A stretch of DNA of 64,000 bases from Halobacillus sp. A5 (GCF_024189315.1 NZ_JAIZEO010000002.1:124001-188000); one strand, 5' to 3'; positions 9,140 through 19,608 are shown, numbered from the stretch's first letter. Translations and numbers: made by a program. The notes: generated by a model not told the origin, from the letters alone.

Positions 9140-11938
9140 ATGATAGATATTCATCTACCTGCTTTTGATGATGTACGGAGAACCGTAAAAAATATTTTAG
9201 AGAGAGAGAATAAAAGCTGGGAAGTAGCTTTTAATGGTGGGCCCTTAGATAATAGCCTTGATGAAAACCTTAGGAACCTTAAAAAGTTTATGATTATAAA
9301 CGACTCAGTTACAGAACAAATTTGGATTGATATTGTTAAGGATATCAAATTAGAGGAAGAACAATCTAAGCAGATAGAAAAGATAAATAGATCTTCTACT
9401 ATATTATCTCAAAAAGAAGATAATAAACTAAAAGTTCCTGATGATGAAAGATCGTCTTGGATGTTATACAGAAAACACTTGCTTAGAAATGGAATGAGAA
9501 AAGAATCCGTAGATAATATTGAAGCAAGCACGCTAGGAATATTAAAAAAATTAAATGCTGATACAACTACAACAGGACCTATTAAGGGATTAGTTATTGG
9601 ACAAGTGCAGTCAGGGAAAACTGCTAGCATGGCAGCTCTTATGGCAATGGCCTCTGATTGGGGATGGAATACTTTTATTGTACTTTCGGGTATGATTGAA
9701 AACCTTAGAAAGCAAACAGAGAGACGCCTATTTAATGATTTGCATCACGCTGGAAATAACAATTGGGAAATACTTTCTAATTTATCTACAAAATCTCCGG
9801 TAGGAGATCGGTTACAAGATCTTCACCTTTATGAGGGGAGCTCACGGAGATACCTAAATATATGTCTGAAGAACAGAACTAGGTTGGAAAACCTCATATC
9901 ATGGTTGAAGGCGGATACAAAACAATTTAAGAATATGAAAATACTAGTTATAGACGATGAGGCTGATCAAGCAAGCATAAACACCAAGGAAATTGAAGAG
10001 GAACGTGCAAAAATTAATGAGTTGATTGTTAATCTGGTTGAATCAGTAGAAGCTATAGGAGCCAGACCGAAAGCCATGAACTTTATTTCTTACACAGCTA
10101 CTCCCTATTCTAACTTTCTAAATGAATCTTCTAGAGAATCACTATATCCAAAAGATTTCATTGCTAAATTGCCAGTGTCCGATGAATTCTTTGGACCTAA
10201 ACAAATATTTGGAGTGGAAGGTACTAATGAATTCGAAGGTATGGATATAATACGGGATATCTCTAGTCCTGATCATTTAAGAATTCAATCTGTACAAGAA
10301 GGAAAGACGTACGCTTTACCAGAAAGTTTGAAGGAAAGCATTGCTTGGTTTTTAATTTCTACTGCGACTATACGATACTATAACATTAAAATGCCCGTAA
10401 GCATGTTAATCCATACAAGTCAAAAACAATATCACCATAAAAATGTGGCAAATGCGGTAGAGGATTGGATTACAAAAACTCCGAACAATAAAATACTCTC
10501 TTTTTGTAAAGAGTTATTCGAGAAAGAAGTAAAACGATTCAACATAGATAAATTTAGAGCTGTAATTAAGAACTATCCTATTCCTAACGACAAGATTAAT
10601 GATTATCCTCATTTCATTGAATTAGAATCTTTAATTGGAGAATTAATTAAAGATATCTCACATATAAAAATGGATAGAGAAGGTGAACTAAAATATCGTG
10701 AAAATATCCATTTGTGTATCGATAACTGTTCGTTTAATGGTGTCAACGACGAGAATATGCACGTTAGGTTAGCTTACCCTGAAAAAAGGAAGCTTAAAGA
10801 GCTCGATAAAGCACCTGCATTTATTATTGTAGGGGGAAGTACTTTATCAAGAGGTTTAACCATTGAAGGTTTAGTGAGTACTTATTTTTTGCGTGCTTCT
10901 AATGCTGGAGATTCTTTAATGCAAATGGGAAGATGGTTTGGTTATAGGAAAGGCTATGAGCTTTTGCCGCGAATATGGATGACCAAAAAAACATATGAAA
11001 AATTTATTTTTCTAACAAACTTAGAAGAAGAACTTAGAGAAGAATTGGAAGAGTTTGAGATTGATAGTAAAAGCCCTAGTGAATATGGACCTCGAGTGAA
11101 AAACACTCCTAAAGTATCGTGGTTAAGAGTTACAGCTAAAAATAAAATGCAAAATGCTGAAGAAGTTGAAATGGATTTTACAGGTTCCTCTATACAGACT
11201 ATTCATTTTGAAAACAAACTGTCTGTTTTAAAACATAATATTAATGTTACGGAAGGATTCTTAAACTCATATTGTAGTCGCCCAGAACGATCAATTATTG
11301 TTAAAAGCTCTTTAGTATATAGAAATATAGAATTTCAAAATATTAAAGAACACTTTTTAATGAAAATGGGTTTTAGTAAAAAATCAAGGACTTTTAACCA
11401 AATAGAGGCTTTCACTCAATGGTTTGAGAAAGTAAGTGAAGAAACCGGCCTTCAAAATTGGAATGTAATTATCGGTGGGGCTGGTGAAGTGGAAAAAGGC
11501 TTTTCAAATAATCCTGCTAAGTGGAATATAGGGGGATTTAATATTGGTAAGGTAGAGCGTTCAGTTAAATCTACTGCTATGGATTACCCTTCAAATACAG
11601 TCAATATAGGAGTATTAAGGGCGCCTTCCGATGTTTTGGCAGATATAAGAGATAAAAAGTTTATACCAGAATTTAAATCAATGGAAAGTATTAAAAAAAG
11701 TACTATAAAAAGATACAGAAAAAAATATGATATGAGCAAGACACCTCAACTTATTATTTATAGAATAAAAAGAGACTCAGTCGCTCACAAGCAAAGTAAA
11801 ACGGATTCAGAGAGAATTAATTTAAATTTCGCAGAAGATATAATCGGAGTTTGTATAAATATTCCAGGTAGTACGAACGGTAAACCTGTTGCGAAAGGTC
11901 TGAGAGTAAAGATAGAGAATGAAGAAATTGAGGAGTAA
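9140..11938 (+). CDS. Z1-domain superfamily 2 ATPase of a MORC/Z1 restriction-like system
   Basis: The protein has 932 residues. Walker A is GQVQSGKTASM (about residue 155), Walker B LVIDDEADQAS (about 275), then ISYTATPYSNF (motif III-like) and, in the second RecA-like half, GGSTLSRGLTIEGL and QMGRWFGYRKGY (motifs V and VI). These strings define the Z1 domain (PF10593), an endonuclease/helicase-like ATPase first noted next to MutL/MORC-like ATPases, Dcm and Vsr. The C-terminal third (about 620-932) is less conserved and may contact DNA or partners. GGAGGGG precedes the ATG. It opens an operon of at least six closely spaced genes. The biochemical activity of Z1 proteins is largely unproven. 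Confidence 0.9.
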   Translation: MIDIHLPAFDDVRRTVKNILERENKSWEVAFNGGPLDNSLDENLRNLKKFMIINDSVTEQIWIDIVKDIKLEEEQSKQIEKINRSSTILSQKEDNKLKVPDDERSSWMLYRKHLLRNGMRKESVDNIEASTLGILKKLNADTTTTGPIKGLVIGQVQSGKTASMAALMAMASDWGWNTFIVLSGMIENLRKQTERRLFNDLHHAGNNNWEILSNLSTKSPVGDRLQDLHLYEGSSRRYLNICLKNRTRLENLISWLKADTKQFKNMKILVIDDEADQASINTKEIEEERAKINELIVNLVESVEAIGARPKAMNFISYTATPYSNFLNESSRESLYPKDFIAKLPVSDEFFGPKQIFGVEGTNEFEGMDIIRDISSPDHLRIQSVQEGKTYALPESLKESIAWFLISTATIRYYNIKMPVSMLIHTSQKQYHHKNVANAVEDWITKTPNNKILSFCKELFEKEVKRFNIDKFRAVIKNYPIPNDKINDYPHFIELESLIGELIKDISHIKMDREGELKYRENIHLCIDNCSFNGVNDENMHVRLAYPEKRKLKELDKAPAFIIVGGSTLSRGLTIEGLVSTYFLRASNAGDSLMQMGRWFGYRKGYELLPRIWMTKKTYEKFIFLTNLEEELREELEEFEIDSKSPSEYGPRVKNTPKVSWLRVTAKNKMQNAEEVEMDFTGSSIQTIHFENKLSVLKHNINVTEGFLNSYCSRPERSIIVKSSLVYRNIEFQNIKEHFLMKMGFSKKSRTFNQIEAFTQWFEKVSEETGLQNWNVIIGGAGEVEKGFSNNPAKWNIGGFNIGKVERSVKSTAMDYPSNTVNIGVLRAPSDVLADIRDKKFIPEFKSMESIKKSTIKRYRKKYDMSKTPQLIIYRIKRDSVAHKQSKTDSERINLNFAEDIIGVCINIPGSTNGKPVAKGLRVKIENEEIEE

Positions 11939-11954
11939 TTGTAGGTGTATAAGT

Positions 11955-13970
11955 ATGGATATAGAAATTGCTGAAATGAGTAGAATGTCTGAAAGAGGGA
12001 GCTCACTTCTCCGCTTAATACAAAACACGGAGACGCCTGTTCTGGATTTACTTGTAAGAGAATCTATCCAAAATAGTTTAGATGCAGCTGATTCCTCGGG
12101 CTGCCCTATTAAATTTGATATATTAGTAAACAAATTTAATAAGAAGTGCGTTTCTCAACACTTTTCAGGTATAGAAAATTCATTAGAAGAAAAGTTTTCA
12201 GGCATAGAACAAAGTAGTCTTATCGTACGAGACTGGAACACTACGGGGTTAACTGGACCAATTCACCATGATTACATCAAAAATGACGAGTACGGTAACT
12301 TATTGAAATTAGTATATGAGATAAGTATGCCTCAGAGCAAAAAAGATGCAGGAGGATCCTGGGGACTAGGAAAAACTGTTTACTATAGAATAGGAGCAGG
12401 ACTTGTAGTCTACTATTCTAGAGTAAAAAAGGAAAACGGACAGTATGAATCTCGATTAGCAGCTTGTTTGGTAGAAGATGAATCTAAAGAGGATACATTA
12501 CTGCCGGTTAATATTAATTCACCTAAAAGAGGGATAGCATGGTGGGGAGTTAAGCATACTAGTAATTCTACAATGCCACTTACAAATGAGGCAGAAATAA
12601 AAAATATATTAAGAGATTTTGATGTCAGCCCATATGCAGAGGATGAAACAGGTACCACTGTAATTATTCCTTTTATCAATCCTAAAGACCTCATCCCGCA
12701 AGAGGAAAATAATCAAAATCTATGGTGGCATAGTAGTATTGAGTATTATTTACAGATTGCAATCCAAAGGTGGTATTCTCCTAGAATTGATAATTGGAGT
12801 TTTCCATATGGCAAACCACTTAATCCTTCTGTAAATGGGGAGTTAATACGCGGAGAACACATGGAGCCTCTTTTTTCTATTATTAGAGAATTATATATTC
12901 AAGCGACGTCACACGTGTCTCTACCATCAAGATATATTTACCAAAAAGATATATTGAAAAAAGATATTATTTTATATAGAGATCTATCTAATAATGTAGC
13001 AGGGCATGTAGTATTTACAAAAGTTGATAAAGACCAACTAAGAATGACTGTACCTTACAACAAAAAGTCCCCTTTTCAATTCTTGGAATATAATGACGAG
13101 TACAGTGACAATAATCACCCTATAATTACTTTTACTAGGAAACCAGGTCTAGTAATAAATTATGAAACAGTTGGTAAGTGGGTTAGAGGGATACAAAAAA
13201 CTGAAAACGACAAATATATAATAGGAATTTTTGTGCCAGATTCAGATAATATTATGAAATCAGCTGAAAATATAACTTTAGAGGAATACTTGCGTAAAAG
13301 TGAGAAAGCAGATCATACTTCTTGGTCTGATCTTACAATTAACAATAAAAAATTTACTATTACTGATAGAATTCAAAAAAAGGTAGCCAGTAGCATATCA
13401 GAAGCTTACAGAGAAAACGAACAAACCACCTCAAGAAATAAAAGTGGAGCTTTAAGTAAAGCACTCGCAACCCATCTATTGCCGCCAGCTGGATTTGGAA
13501 GTCAACCAGGGGTAGTCCCAGAAAATCATAAAAAAACGAAAAAGGGAATGGAAAAGACATTTCCAAAAGACAGTTTCAATATTATTAACGTTTATCGAAC
13601 TGCGACTGGTGAGATGCAAGTTGGCTTTGAAATTAATATTAGTAATCGCACTAATCATTTCTTACTTGAGCCTGAGATAGAGGCGGAGGGTAATAAGAAA
13701 ATTGCTGGAGACCAATGGGAAAGAGAGAATGTAATAGGTACTAAGTTTCCCGTTGAAATTAATGATGTAAATATAAAAGATTGTGAAGGTCTTGAATTAT
13801 TAAAATTAGATTTTTCTTATACTAAGCGGTTCGAAGTGAAAAATAAAATACTTCTTCATTTAAATGGTAATTCAGGAAAGATAAAAGGTAGTCTTACATT
13901 GAGTAGCTACGATACCTCTTTACAGGTTTCCATAAATTATATCTCTGAATCTTTCAAGGGGATTAAGTAA
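11955..13970 (+). CDS. MORC/MutL-like GHKL ATPase
   Basis: The 671-residue protein carries the GHKL ATP-binding motifs: VRESIQNSLDAA (N box with Glu, Asn and Asp), LIVRDWNTTGLTG (variant of DxGxG) and GGSWGLGKTVYY (G2 box, GxxGxGK). The remainder contains a possible transducer domain and a C-terminal beta-rich region. In MutL, Hsp90 and MORC proteins ATP closes the dimer around DNA; prokaryotic MORC relatives sit beside Z1, Dcm and nuclease genes. The ATG at 11955 lies 16 nt after the Z1 stop; an ATG at 11919 inside the Z1 gene is less likely because its extra residues are not GHKL-like. It is followed without any gap by the next gene, indicating translational coupling. Confidence 0.85.
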   Translation: MDIEIAEMSRMSERGSSLLRLIQNTETPVLDLLVRESIQNSLDAADSSGCPIKFDILVNKFNKKCVSQHFSGIENSLEEKFSGIEQSSLIVRDWNTTGLTGPIHHDYIKNDEYGNLLKLVYEISMPQSKKDAGGSWGLGKTVYYRIGAGLVVYYSRVKKENGQYESRLAACLVEDESKEDTLLPVNINSPKRGIAWWGVKHTSNSTMPLTNEAEIKNILRDFDVSPYAEDETGTTVIIPFINPKDLIPQEENNQNLWWHSSIEYYLQIAIQRWYSPRIDNWSFPYGKPLNPSVNGELIRGEHMEPLFSIIRELYIQATSHVSLPSRYIYQKDILKKDIILYRDLSNNVAGHVVFTKVDKDQLRMTVPYNKKSPFQFLEYNDEYSDNNHPIITFTRKPGLVINYETVGKWVRGIQKTENDKYIIGIFVPDSDNIMKSAENITLEEYLRKSEKADHTSWSDLTINNKKFTITDRIQKKVASSISEAYRENEQTTSRNKSGALSKALATHLLPPAGFGSQPGVVPENHKKTKKGMEKTFPKDSFNIINVYRTATGEMQVGFEINISNRTNHFLLEPEIEAEGNKKIAGDQWERENVIGTKFPVEINDVNIKDCEGLELLKLDFSYTKRFEVKNKILLHLNGNSGKIKGSLTLSSYDTSLQVSINYISESFKGIK

Positions 13971-14912
13971 ATGAATACAAGCATATTTTTTCACAGAATA
14001 ATAGATGAAAAACTCTTCAATAAAATAGGATTCACTTCCCAGCCATTCACAGCTTTCTATAAAAATGAGGATGGAGAAGAAATCCATATGAAAACCGAAC
14101 CAGTTGAGGGGCAAGTTGGTACACAACAAATAGTGGATCCAAGAATACAATGGGATCCTGCTGTAAATAACATTTCTTTAAATAAAGAAATGATCTTATT
14201 GAATCCTGAGTTTCTCTTTGGAGAAAATGGAATAGCATCTGAAGAGGAAATGTTGGGAGTAGCAATTAGGTGGTTCTCTCGTGAGTCATCTCAGAGGAGG
14301 GTTATACCATTAACAGAGTTCTCCGTGAGAGATAAAGGGCCATTAAGCTTTGTTGCAGACTTTGAAATTGAAGAGGGAATAGTACGGGGAAATGTTACGT
14401 TTGAAACTTTTATATACGTTGCAAAAGTAACTACTACAGATTATTCAAATCGTTCAGCGAGAGATGGTATCACACTTGGAACATTAGAAAGTACGAATAT
14501 TATGCTTGATGGGGATGCTTCTATGTTCCCAATAGTAGAAGTTAATGATTCTTCGCAGCCACTATGGTGGGTAGAATGTAACTTTACTGAACCTTTGTAT
14601 GATCAATTTGCTGAGGAAAATGTTGCTATAGTATTAAACATGGGGCACAAATTTTCAAAAAAACTTTTGCTTGAAAATGGCATTAATTCTTCTCCATTGT
14701 TTACTGAGATAATAGCAAGTGGGTTACAAATAATAATAGAGAGAGTAAAAGAGTCAGGGGACTGGCCATCAATATTAATAAACAGAAATACTGAACCAGG
14801 AAGTATAGGTGAAGCTGTTTTTTACTTTATAAATACATTAAATTGGGACATCGGTTCGCCTGAAAGTCTTGCAAAATCCATTCGTGAAGACTTTGACTCT
14901 AGATTTAAGTGA
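13971..14912 (+). CDS. uncharacterised component of the Z1/MORC cassette
   Basis: The 313-residue soluble protein has no signal peptide or membrane segment. I see no nuclease or ATPase motif. The sequence is beta-rich in the middle (LSFVADFEIEEG, GNVTFETFIYVAKV) and helical at the end. Its ATG directly follows the TAA of the GHKL gene, so the two are probably made in fixed ratio and may form a complex. Similar-sized unknown proteins lie between the MORC-like ATPase and the methylase in related systems. This suggests a structural or DNA-contact subunit, which is inference from position only. Confidence 0.75.
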   Translation: MNTSIFFHRIIDEKLFNKIGFTSQPFTAFYKNEDGEEIHMKTEPVEGQVGTQQIVDPRIQWDPAVNNISLNKEMILLNPEFLFGENGIASEEEMLGVAIRWFSRESSQRRVIPLTEFSVRDKGPLSFVADFEIEEGIVRGNVTFETFIYVAKVTTTDYSNRSARDGITLGTLESTNIMLDGDASMFPIVEVNDSSQPLWWVECNFTEPLYDQFAEENVAIVLNMGHKFSKKLLLENGINSSPLFTEIIASGLQIIIERVKESGDWPSILINRNTEPGSIGEAVFYFINTLNWDIGSPESLAKSIREDFDSRFK

Positions 14913-14922
14913 GGTAAATAAC

Positions 14923-15618
14923 ATGTGGAAAAAAATAACCACTTCAGAAGCCGAAAAGATATTTTTTCTATTTAAGGAAGGAGAACCTCCTAAACATTCA
15001 TGCGGCGGGGAGTATAGTGGTTTGCGTGAAAGTTTATCGAAAAAATATATAGAAATAAATAATTTTATTGATGAAAACCAAGTTGACAAAAGAGAGTATT
15101 TTATTGACTTAAAATTTGGTTTAGAGTTATTTACTTTATTAAAAGAGCAATATAATTTCACTCCACGGGATGCTTCAGATGACAAAGTCTGGCTTTATTT
15201 TTCTATGAAGGTCATTCCAGATATTGTTTATAAGCGATGGGGATTGAAAGAAGAAAGGTTCTATAAACAAAGTAGAAGAATATGGCTTAAGACATTATGG
15301 TGGTTTGTGTACCTTTCATGGAATGAAACCAAAGAAGATACTTATTTAATTCTTAAAGATTTTAGTACTGATGGAATTGGTCAGCTTGTTGAACGCTCAG
15401 GTTTTCACGGATATAGAGTTGACTTAACCAGGGAGATTATGAAGCAATTTAGTGAATTAGATACAGGTGGTTCAAAAAAAGATCTCTTTAGAAAAGTTTT
15501 GAGACTAAATACAGCTAGAGTCAAATCTTTAGAGCCATCACTCACTCCAGGAGGAACAAGATCTTATGTTAAGAGACTACTGGACTACTTCCATGAAACC
15601 TATGAAACAACAAGATAA
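14923..15618 (+). CDS. DUF6339-like protein of the Z1/MORC cassette
   Basis: The 231-residue helical protein has a conserved-looking TPRDASDDKVWLYFS and IVYKRWG in the middle and HGYRVDLTREIM later. These resemble DUF6339 proteins, which are small helical proteins near Dcm/Z1 genes; the assignment is from memory of the pattern and tentative. The ATG at 14923 has GTGAGG upstream and follows the previous stop by 10 nt. The 3' end overlaps the start of dcm2 by 53 nt. No catalytic motif is seen. Confidence 0.65.
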   Translation: MWKKITTSEAEKIFFLFKEGEPPKHSCGGEYSGLRESLSKKYIEINNFIDENQVDKREYFIDLKFGLELFTLLKEQYNFTPRDASDDKVWLYFSMKVIPDIVYKRWGLKEERFYKQSRRIWLKTLWWFVYLSWNETKEDTYLILKDFSTDGIGQLVERSGFHGYRVDLTREIMKQFSELDTGGSKKDLFRKVLRLNTARVKSLEPSLTPGGTRSYVKRLLDYFHETYETTR

Positions 15619-16978
15619 ATTTCAAAAACCATATATAGTAGATTTATTTGCAGGATGCGGGGGATTATCCTATGGTTTTACGCTTGAAGGATTAGAAATT
15701 CTTGCAGGTGTAGATGTCGATCGATTTGCATGTACCACTGCCTCTTTTAATTTGCATTGGAAGAAGGGTCAAAAAAAAGAGTACCTGTGTGAAGATATAA
15801 TTAATGTTAATTCTTCCGATTTAAAAAATAATAATTGTTCAGTTATTACGGTAGGTGGCCCCCCATGTCAGGCATATTCTAGGATAGGAAAAGCTAAGCT
15901 CCGATCTCTTGGAAAACATAAGTTTGGAAAAAATGATAAAAGAGCTTACTTATATAAGGAATTTATTCGGTTAAGCATAGATTTGGGATCTGAAGCAATA
16001 GTTATGGAAAACGTTCCAGAATCTGTGAATTTTAATGGGGAAAACATTCCCCAAAAAGTATGTGAGATATTGGAAGATAAAGGATACAATGCTGTATGGA
16101 CTGTTTTAAATGGAGCAGACTTTGGTGTACCTCAAACTAGAGAAAGAATATTTGTTCTTGCAATTAAAAAAGTTTATGGAGAGATAAATTATTTACCAAA
16201 GCCAACTCATATAGATCCGAATAAAAATCAAAAAGAATCACCTTATACTAAGGACAAGCGCTTTAAATATGCTCGAAATTTCAAAATTCCTCTAGAACCA
16301 GACAATAGCTTGCCAGAATGGGTCACTACAAGAGACGCCCTTTCGGATCTGCCAGGTTTGTTTCCTGATTCAAGAGCAAAGTATGTCCCTCTTAAACTAA
16401 ATACATTATTACCCTACCAGACCCCTCCAGTAAATAACTTTCAGTTATTAATGAGAGGAGGTAAGGGTGCGATTAACAATTGTGTTAGTGGAAATAGCTT
16501 CCGTAATACTCCGCGGGACTTTCGTATATTTGAAAAAATGATACCAGGGGATGACTACAGAGAAGCCTATAAGATTTCTACTGATATGTTTATGGATGCC
16601 TGTTCTTCATCAAACGTAGATAAAGTTAATCATTTTGATCAATATAATAAGTTAAAAAAGGCATACGTTCCTCCTTACGATAATACAAAGTTCCATAGTA
16701 AGTGGAAAAGATTGGATCCCGAAAAGCCTTCTCATACTTTGATGGCACATCTTGGTACGGATACATACAGTCATATACACCCTTTTGAACCTCGAGGAAT
16801 TAGCGTGCGTGAAGCTGCTCGTCTCCAATCTTTTCCTGACTCTTTTGTTTTTAATACTTCAATGGGACAAGCTTACAAACAAATTGGAAATGCAGTTCCT
16901 CCCTTATTAGCTAAAGTAGTCGCTCGCTGTGTAGTTAAAAATCTCAAACATTGCATGGAATCGGAGGGGAATATATGA
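15566..16978 (+). CDS. dcm2: DNA (cytosine-5) methyltransferase, second type
   Basis: Motifs: VDLFAGCGGLSYGF (I), GGPPCQAYSRIG (IV with catalytic Cys), MENVPESV (VI), PQTRERIFVLA (VIII), ISVREAARLQSFPD (IX) and KQIGNAVPP (X). The recognition region between VIII and IX is much longer (about 200 residues) than in dcm1 and dcm3 and unrelated to them, so it should recognise a different sequence. AGGAGG 11 nt before the ATG at 15566 supports this start; ATGs at 15593 and 15602 are alternatives without a clear site. It ends in an ATGA overlap with the DUF4420 gene. It is the methylase embedded in the core operon and probably marks self DNA for it. Confidence 0.92.
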   Translation: MLRDYWTTSMKPMKQQDKFQKPYIVDLFAGCGGLSYGFTLEGLEILAGVDVDRFACTTASFNLHWKKGQKKEYLCEDIINVNSSDLKNNNCSVITVGGPPCQAYSRIGKAKLRSLGKHKFGKNDKRAYLYKEFIRLSIDLGSEAIVMENVPESVNFNGENIPQKVCEILEDKGYNAVWTVLNGADFGVPQTRERIFVLAIKKVYGEINYLPKPTHIDPNKNQKESPYTKDKRFKYARNFKIPLEPDNSLPEWVTTRDALSDLPGLFPDSRAKYVPLKLNTLLPYQTPPVNNFQLLMRGGKGAINNCVSGNSFRNTPRDFRIFEKMIPGDDYREAYKISTDMFMDACSSSNVDKVNHFDQYNKLKKAYVPPYDNTKFHSKWKRLDPEKPSHTLMAHLGTDTYSHIHPFEPRGISVREAARLQSFPDSFVFNTSMGQAYKQIGNAVPPLLAKVVARCVVKNLKHCMESEGNI

Positions 16979-17898
16979 AATTAGCTGATCAAGTACGTAA
17001 GAAATTTGCGAATGTATCCCCAAACAATGCTTCCCTTCTTTCAGGATTTAGTGAAAAACATAATTCATGGGTTTTAAGAACTAAGTATGAGTATGGAGTA
17101 TGTATTGAAATTGATAATGATAAAGAAATAAATGAATCATTTGCAAATGCTTCTTTATATACCGGTTTCTATAGTATAGAAGGGGATGAAAAACACCTTT
17201 TATTGTTTTCAAGTACAGATGAAAATTTACGTTATGAATTTGCAGGTATATGTGCCATTTTTTTAGAAATAGGTGATAACGGTGAGAAGAGAGAAGAATT
17301 ACTTAAAGACCCATTAAAATGGTGGAAACAATGGAAAAGCATGATAGGTAATAAAAGTGTAGATCAGACAATCCATGGAGTATTAGGTGAACTTTTATTT
17401 CTCTATTATTTAAGACTTAATACAGAAATTTCAGAAGAGAGCTGGCAAGGACCATTGGGAGGTTCTGTGGATATTCAAACACCTGTAAAGGATTATGAAG
17501 TGAAAACATCTACGATTAAGTATAATGATGTTGTTACAATATCTGGTCAATATCAATTAAGTTCTGATAAGGATCTGGCACTAATTTTTATTAAACTAGA
17601 GGAATCTAATCAAGGTGTAAGTATTGAAAAAATAATAGGAAAACTTGTCGATTTAGGAATGGACTATAGTGAATTAAACAAACTTGTTACACGTTCAGGT
17701 ATTAAAGAGAAATCAGTTTCTCGTAAAATTGAATTTAAATTACTAGAACTTAGGGAGTATCAAGTTGATGAGAAATTTCCTTATTTTGATATGAATTCTT
17801 TTAAAAATACAGCATTGACGCAACACATAGTTCAGTTTACATATAAGCTAAATTTATCTGGTCTTTCATATTCCCACTTGGAATTAGACCTTAGCTAA
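16975..17898 (+). CDS. DUF4420 PD-(D/E)XK motif protein
   Basis: The 307-residue protein contains HGVLGELLFLYYL (helix with the first Glu), GGSVDIQ (Asp) and YEVKTS (Glu-x-Lys), the catalytic core order of the PD-(D/E)XK fold and the hallmark of the DUF4420 family (PF14390). It is the best candidate for the DNA-cutting subunit of the Z1/MORC operon. Its ATG overlaps the dcm2 stop (ATGA) and has GGAGGGG upstream, so it is translationally coupled to the methylase. Family members are found in several modification-linked defence operons. Cleavage specificity is unknown. Confidence 0.85.
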   Translation: MKLADQVRKKFANVSPNNASLLSGFSEKHNSWVLRTKYEYGVCIEIDNDKEINESFANASLYTGFYSIEGDEKHLLLFSSTDENLRYEFAGICAIFLEIGDNGEKREELLKDPLKWWKQWKSMIGNKSVDQTIHGVLGELLFLYYLRLNTEISEESWQGPLGGSVDIQTPVKDYEVKTSTIKYNDVVTISGQYQLSSDKDLALIFIKLEESNQGVSIEKIIGKLVDLGMDYSELNKLVTRSGIKEKSVSRKIEFKLLELREYQVDEKFPYFDMNSFKNTALTQHIVQFTYKLNLSGLSYSHLELDLS

Positions 17899-17955
17899 TA
17901 AAGGTTAATTATCAACCTGAAGTTTTAAAAATATAATGTTAGGTGATGGCTTAAT

Positions 17956-19608
17956 ATGATTAATAATTGGCATGTTCCAAGGAATAAGAGGAAATTATAC
18001 CCTGTTGTAGATATTCTCTCTGCATTTGCTCTTCAAAACTTAGGAGATGTCTGGTCAAGCGACATAAATAGACAATTGGATTTTGAAGCTATCCTTGAAG
18101 AAAAGGGTCTAAAAAGACCAGGACCTAGACGAGATCGTAGAGGAGGAGGAGCAAGGACTTATGAATCTTGGCTTTATGCTTTGGGGCTGATATTTATTGA
18201 CACAGAAAGTAAACAAACTAGGTTAACCCTAGTAGGAGAAGAGTTAATAAATGGTTCACCTCCTGTCCCGCTTATGACAAACCAACTTATGAAATTCCAA
18301 TACCCTTCTCCATATTCCAAAAGACCTAGAGTAAGAATTCATGAACGTTTTAAGATCCGCCCATTTCGTTTTTTACTCCGTTTGCTCACAGATGAAAGAT
18401 TAAGTGAACCTTCTAATAGAAATTTTTTTGGAACCTCAGCAATAGCAATTAAAAAAGAAGGGCAAAAGACAACTCGAAAAATCAATGCTAACCCTTATTT
18501 AAATAAAAGAGAAATTGGGGTAATTGTGTCCGTAGAAGCAGAAAATGAATCAGAGGAGTGTTATGAATATATTGTGAAAAGAATCTTAGAATTTAGGAAA
18601 TATGGATATGATATTTTGCCTCCCGATTTTGAAAAAGCTTTCCCGAGTTCAACAACTGGCCATAGAACAAAGGAGAAAACTATTGATGCTCTAGAAAGTA
18701 ACGCTAACGTTTTGATTAATTTCCTAGAATACACACAATTAATTGTTCGTTTAACATCTTCTTCTCCTATCTTTATTCCTCAGGACATGATTGAAGTTGT
18801 CAAACAAATAATAAATGACGGCTCTGATTTGAGAAAGCTCGACACTAGGAGGGAATTCTGGCAGGAAAATTTCCAGCGTAGCTTTGGCCTTCCCCCAGGA
18901 ATGAATAGAGATAATAGGACGTTCAGGGAAGAGTCTGTTAGTGAAAATAAAGTTATTGAGCGTATAATAAAAAATGAGTTTCTAGCATTAGCAAGAGAGG
19001 AACCTATTGATAAGGTAACGGCTGATTTAATTCAGCACTTAGGATTGAAGACAGGAATACCTAAGCAAATAATTAGTTCTACACTAAATAAATTTAATGT
19101 AGATACTTTTGGAATATTTGAAACGAAATTTATTGATATGGCATTTAGTGGCAGAGAACTGGCAGAAGAGTTTGAGCTTGCTACTCTAGAAGTCTTTAAG
19201 AAGTTGGGGTTCAACGTTCGGCATATTGGTAATCTAGGCAGAAACCCAGATATATGGATCGAGTCTCAAGATGGTTTTACAGGAATTATAGATAATAAGG
19301 CATATAGAAAATTTTCTATAGGACATGAGCACGAGCTAAAAATGATTAATACTTATATACCTAAGTATAAAGAGAGTGATGAAGCTTTTAGTTTCTATAT
19401 GTACATCTCAGGTGGCTTTAGCAAGAATATAAATCGCCAATTAAGAAATATATATGAACAAACAGGAATAGCCGGCTGTTGTATAACGGTATATGACCTA
19501 ATGAGATTATTACGTTTGCATCAAAAAAAACCTATCTCTCACGCCAAATTAATAGAAATTTTCCAGTCAAACTTATTATTGGATACCAGGCATTTAGCAA
19601 ATATGTAA
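17956..19608 (+). CDS. AlwI-family type II restriction endonuclease
   Basis: The 550-residue protein starts with NNWHVPRNKRKLYPVV, continues with RTYESWLYALGLIFID and LTLVGEELINGSPP, and ends with a nuclease domain: GRNPDIWIESQDGFTGIIDNKAY, giving the PD...D-x-K catalytic pattern. These features match the AlwI family (PF09491), whose characterised members recognise short asymmetric sites (for example GGATC) and cut outside them. It lies 57 nt behind the DUF4420 gene and about 100 nt before dcm3. An asymmetric site needs a methylase activity for each strand, which could explain several C5-methylases here. The actual target cannot be deduced. Confidence 0.85.
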   Translation: MINNWHVPRNKRKLYPVVDILSAFALQNLGDVWSSDINRQLDFEAILEEKGLKRPGPRRDRRGGGARTYESWLYALGLIFIDTESKQTRLTLVGEELINGSPPVPLMTNQLMKFQYPSPYSKRPRVRIHERFKIRPFRFLLRLLTDERLSEPSNRNFFGTSAIAIKKEGQKTTRKINANPYLNKREIGVIVSVEAENESEECYEYIVKRILEFRKYGYDILPPDFEKAFPSSTTGHRTKEKTIDALESNANVLINFLEYTQLIVRLTSSSPIFIPQDMIEVVKQIINDGSDLRKLDTRREFWQENFQRSFGLPPGMNRDNRTFREESVSENKVIERIIKNEFLALAREEPIDKVTADLIQHLGLKTGIPKQIISSTLNKFNVDTFGIFETKFIDMAFSGRELAEEFELATLEVFKKLGFNVRHIGNLGRNPDIWIESQDGFTGIIDNKAYRKFSIGHEHELKMINTYIPKYKESDEAFSFYMYISGGFSKNINRQLRNIYEQTGIAGCCITVYDLMRLLRLHQKKPISHAKLIEIFQSNLLLDTRHLANM

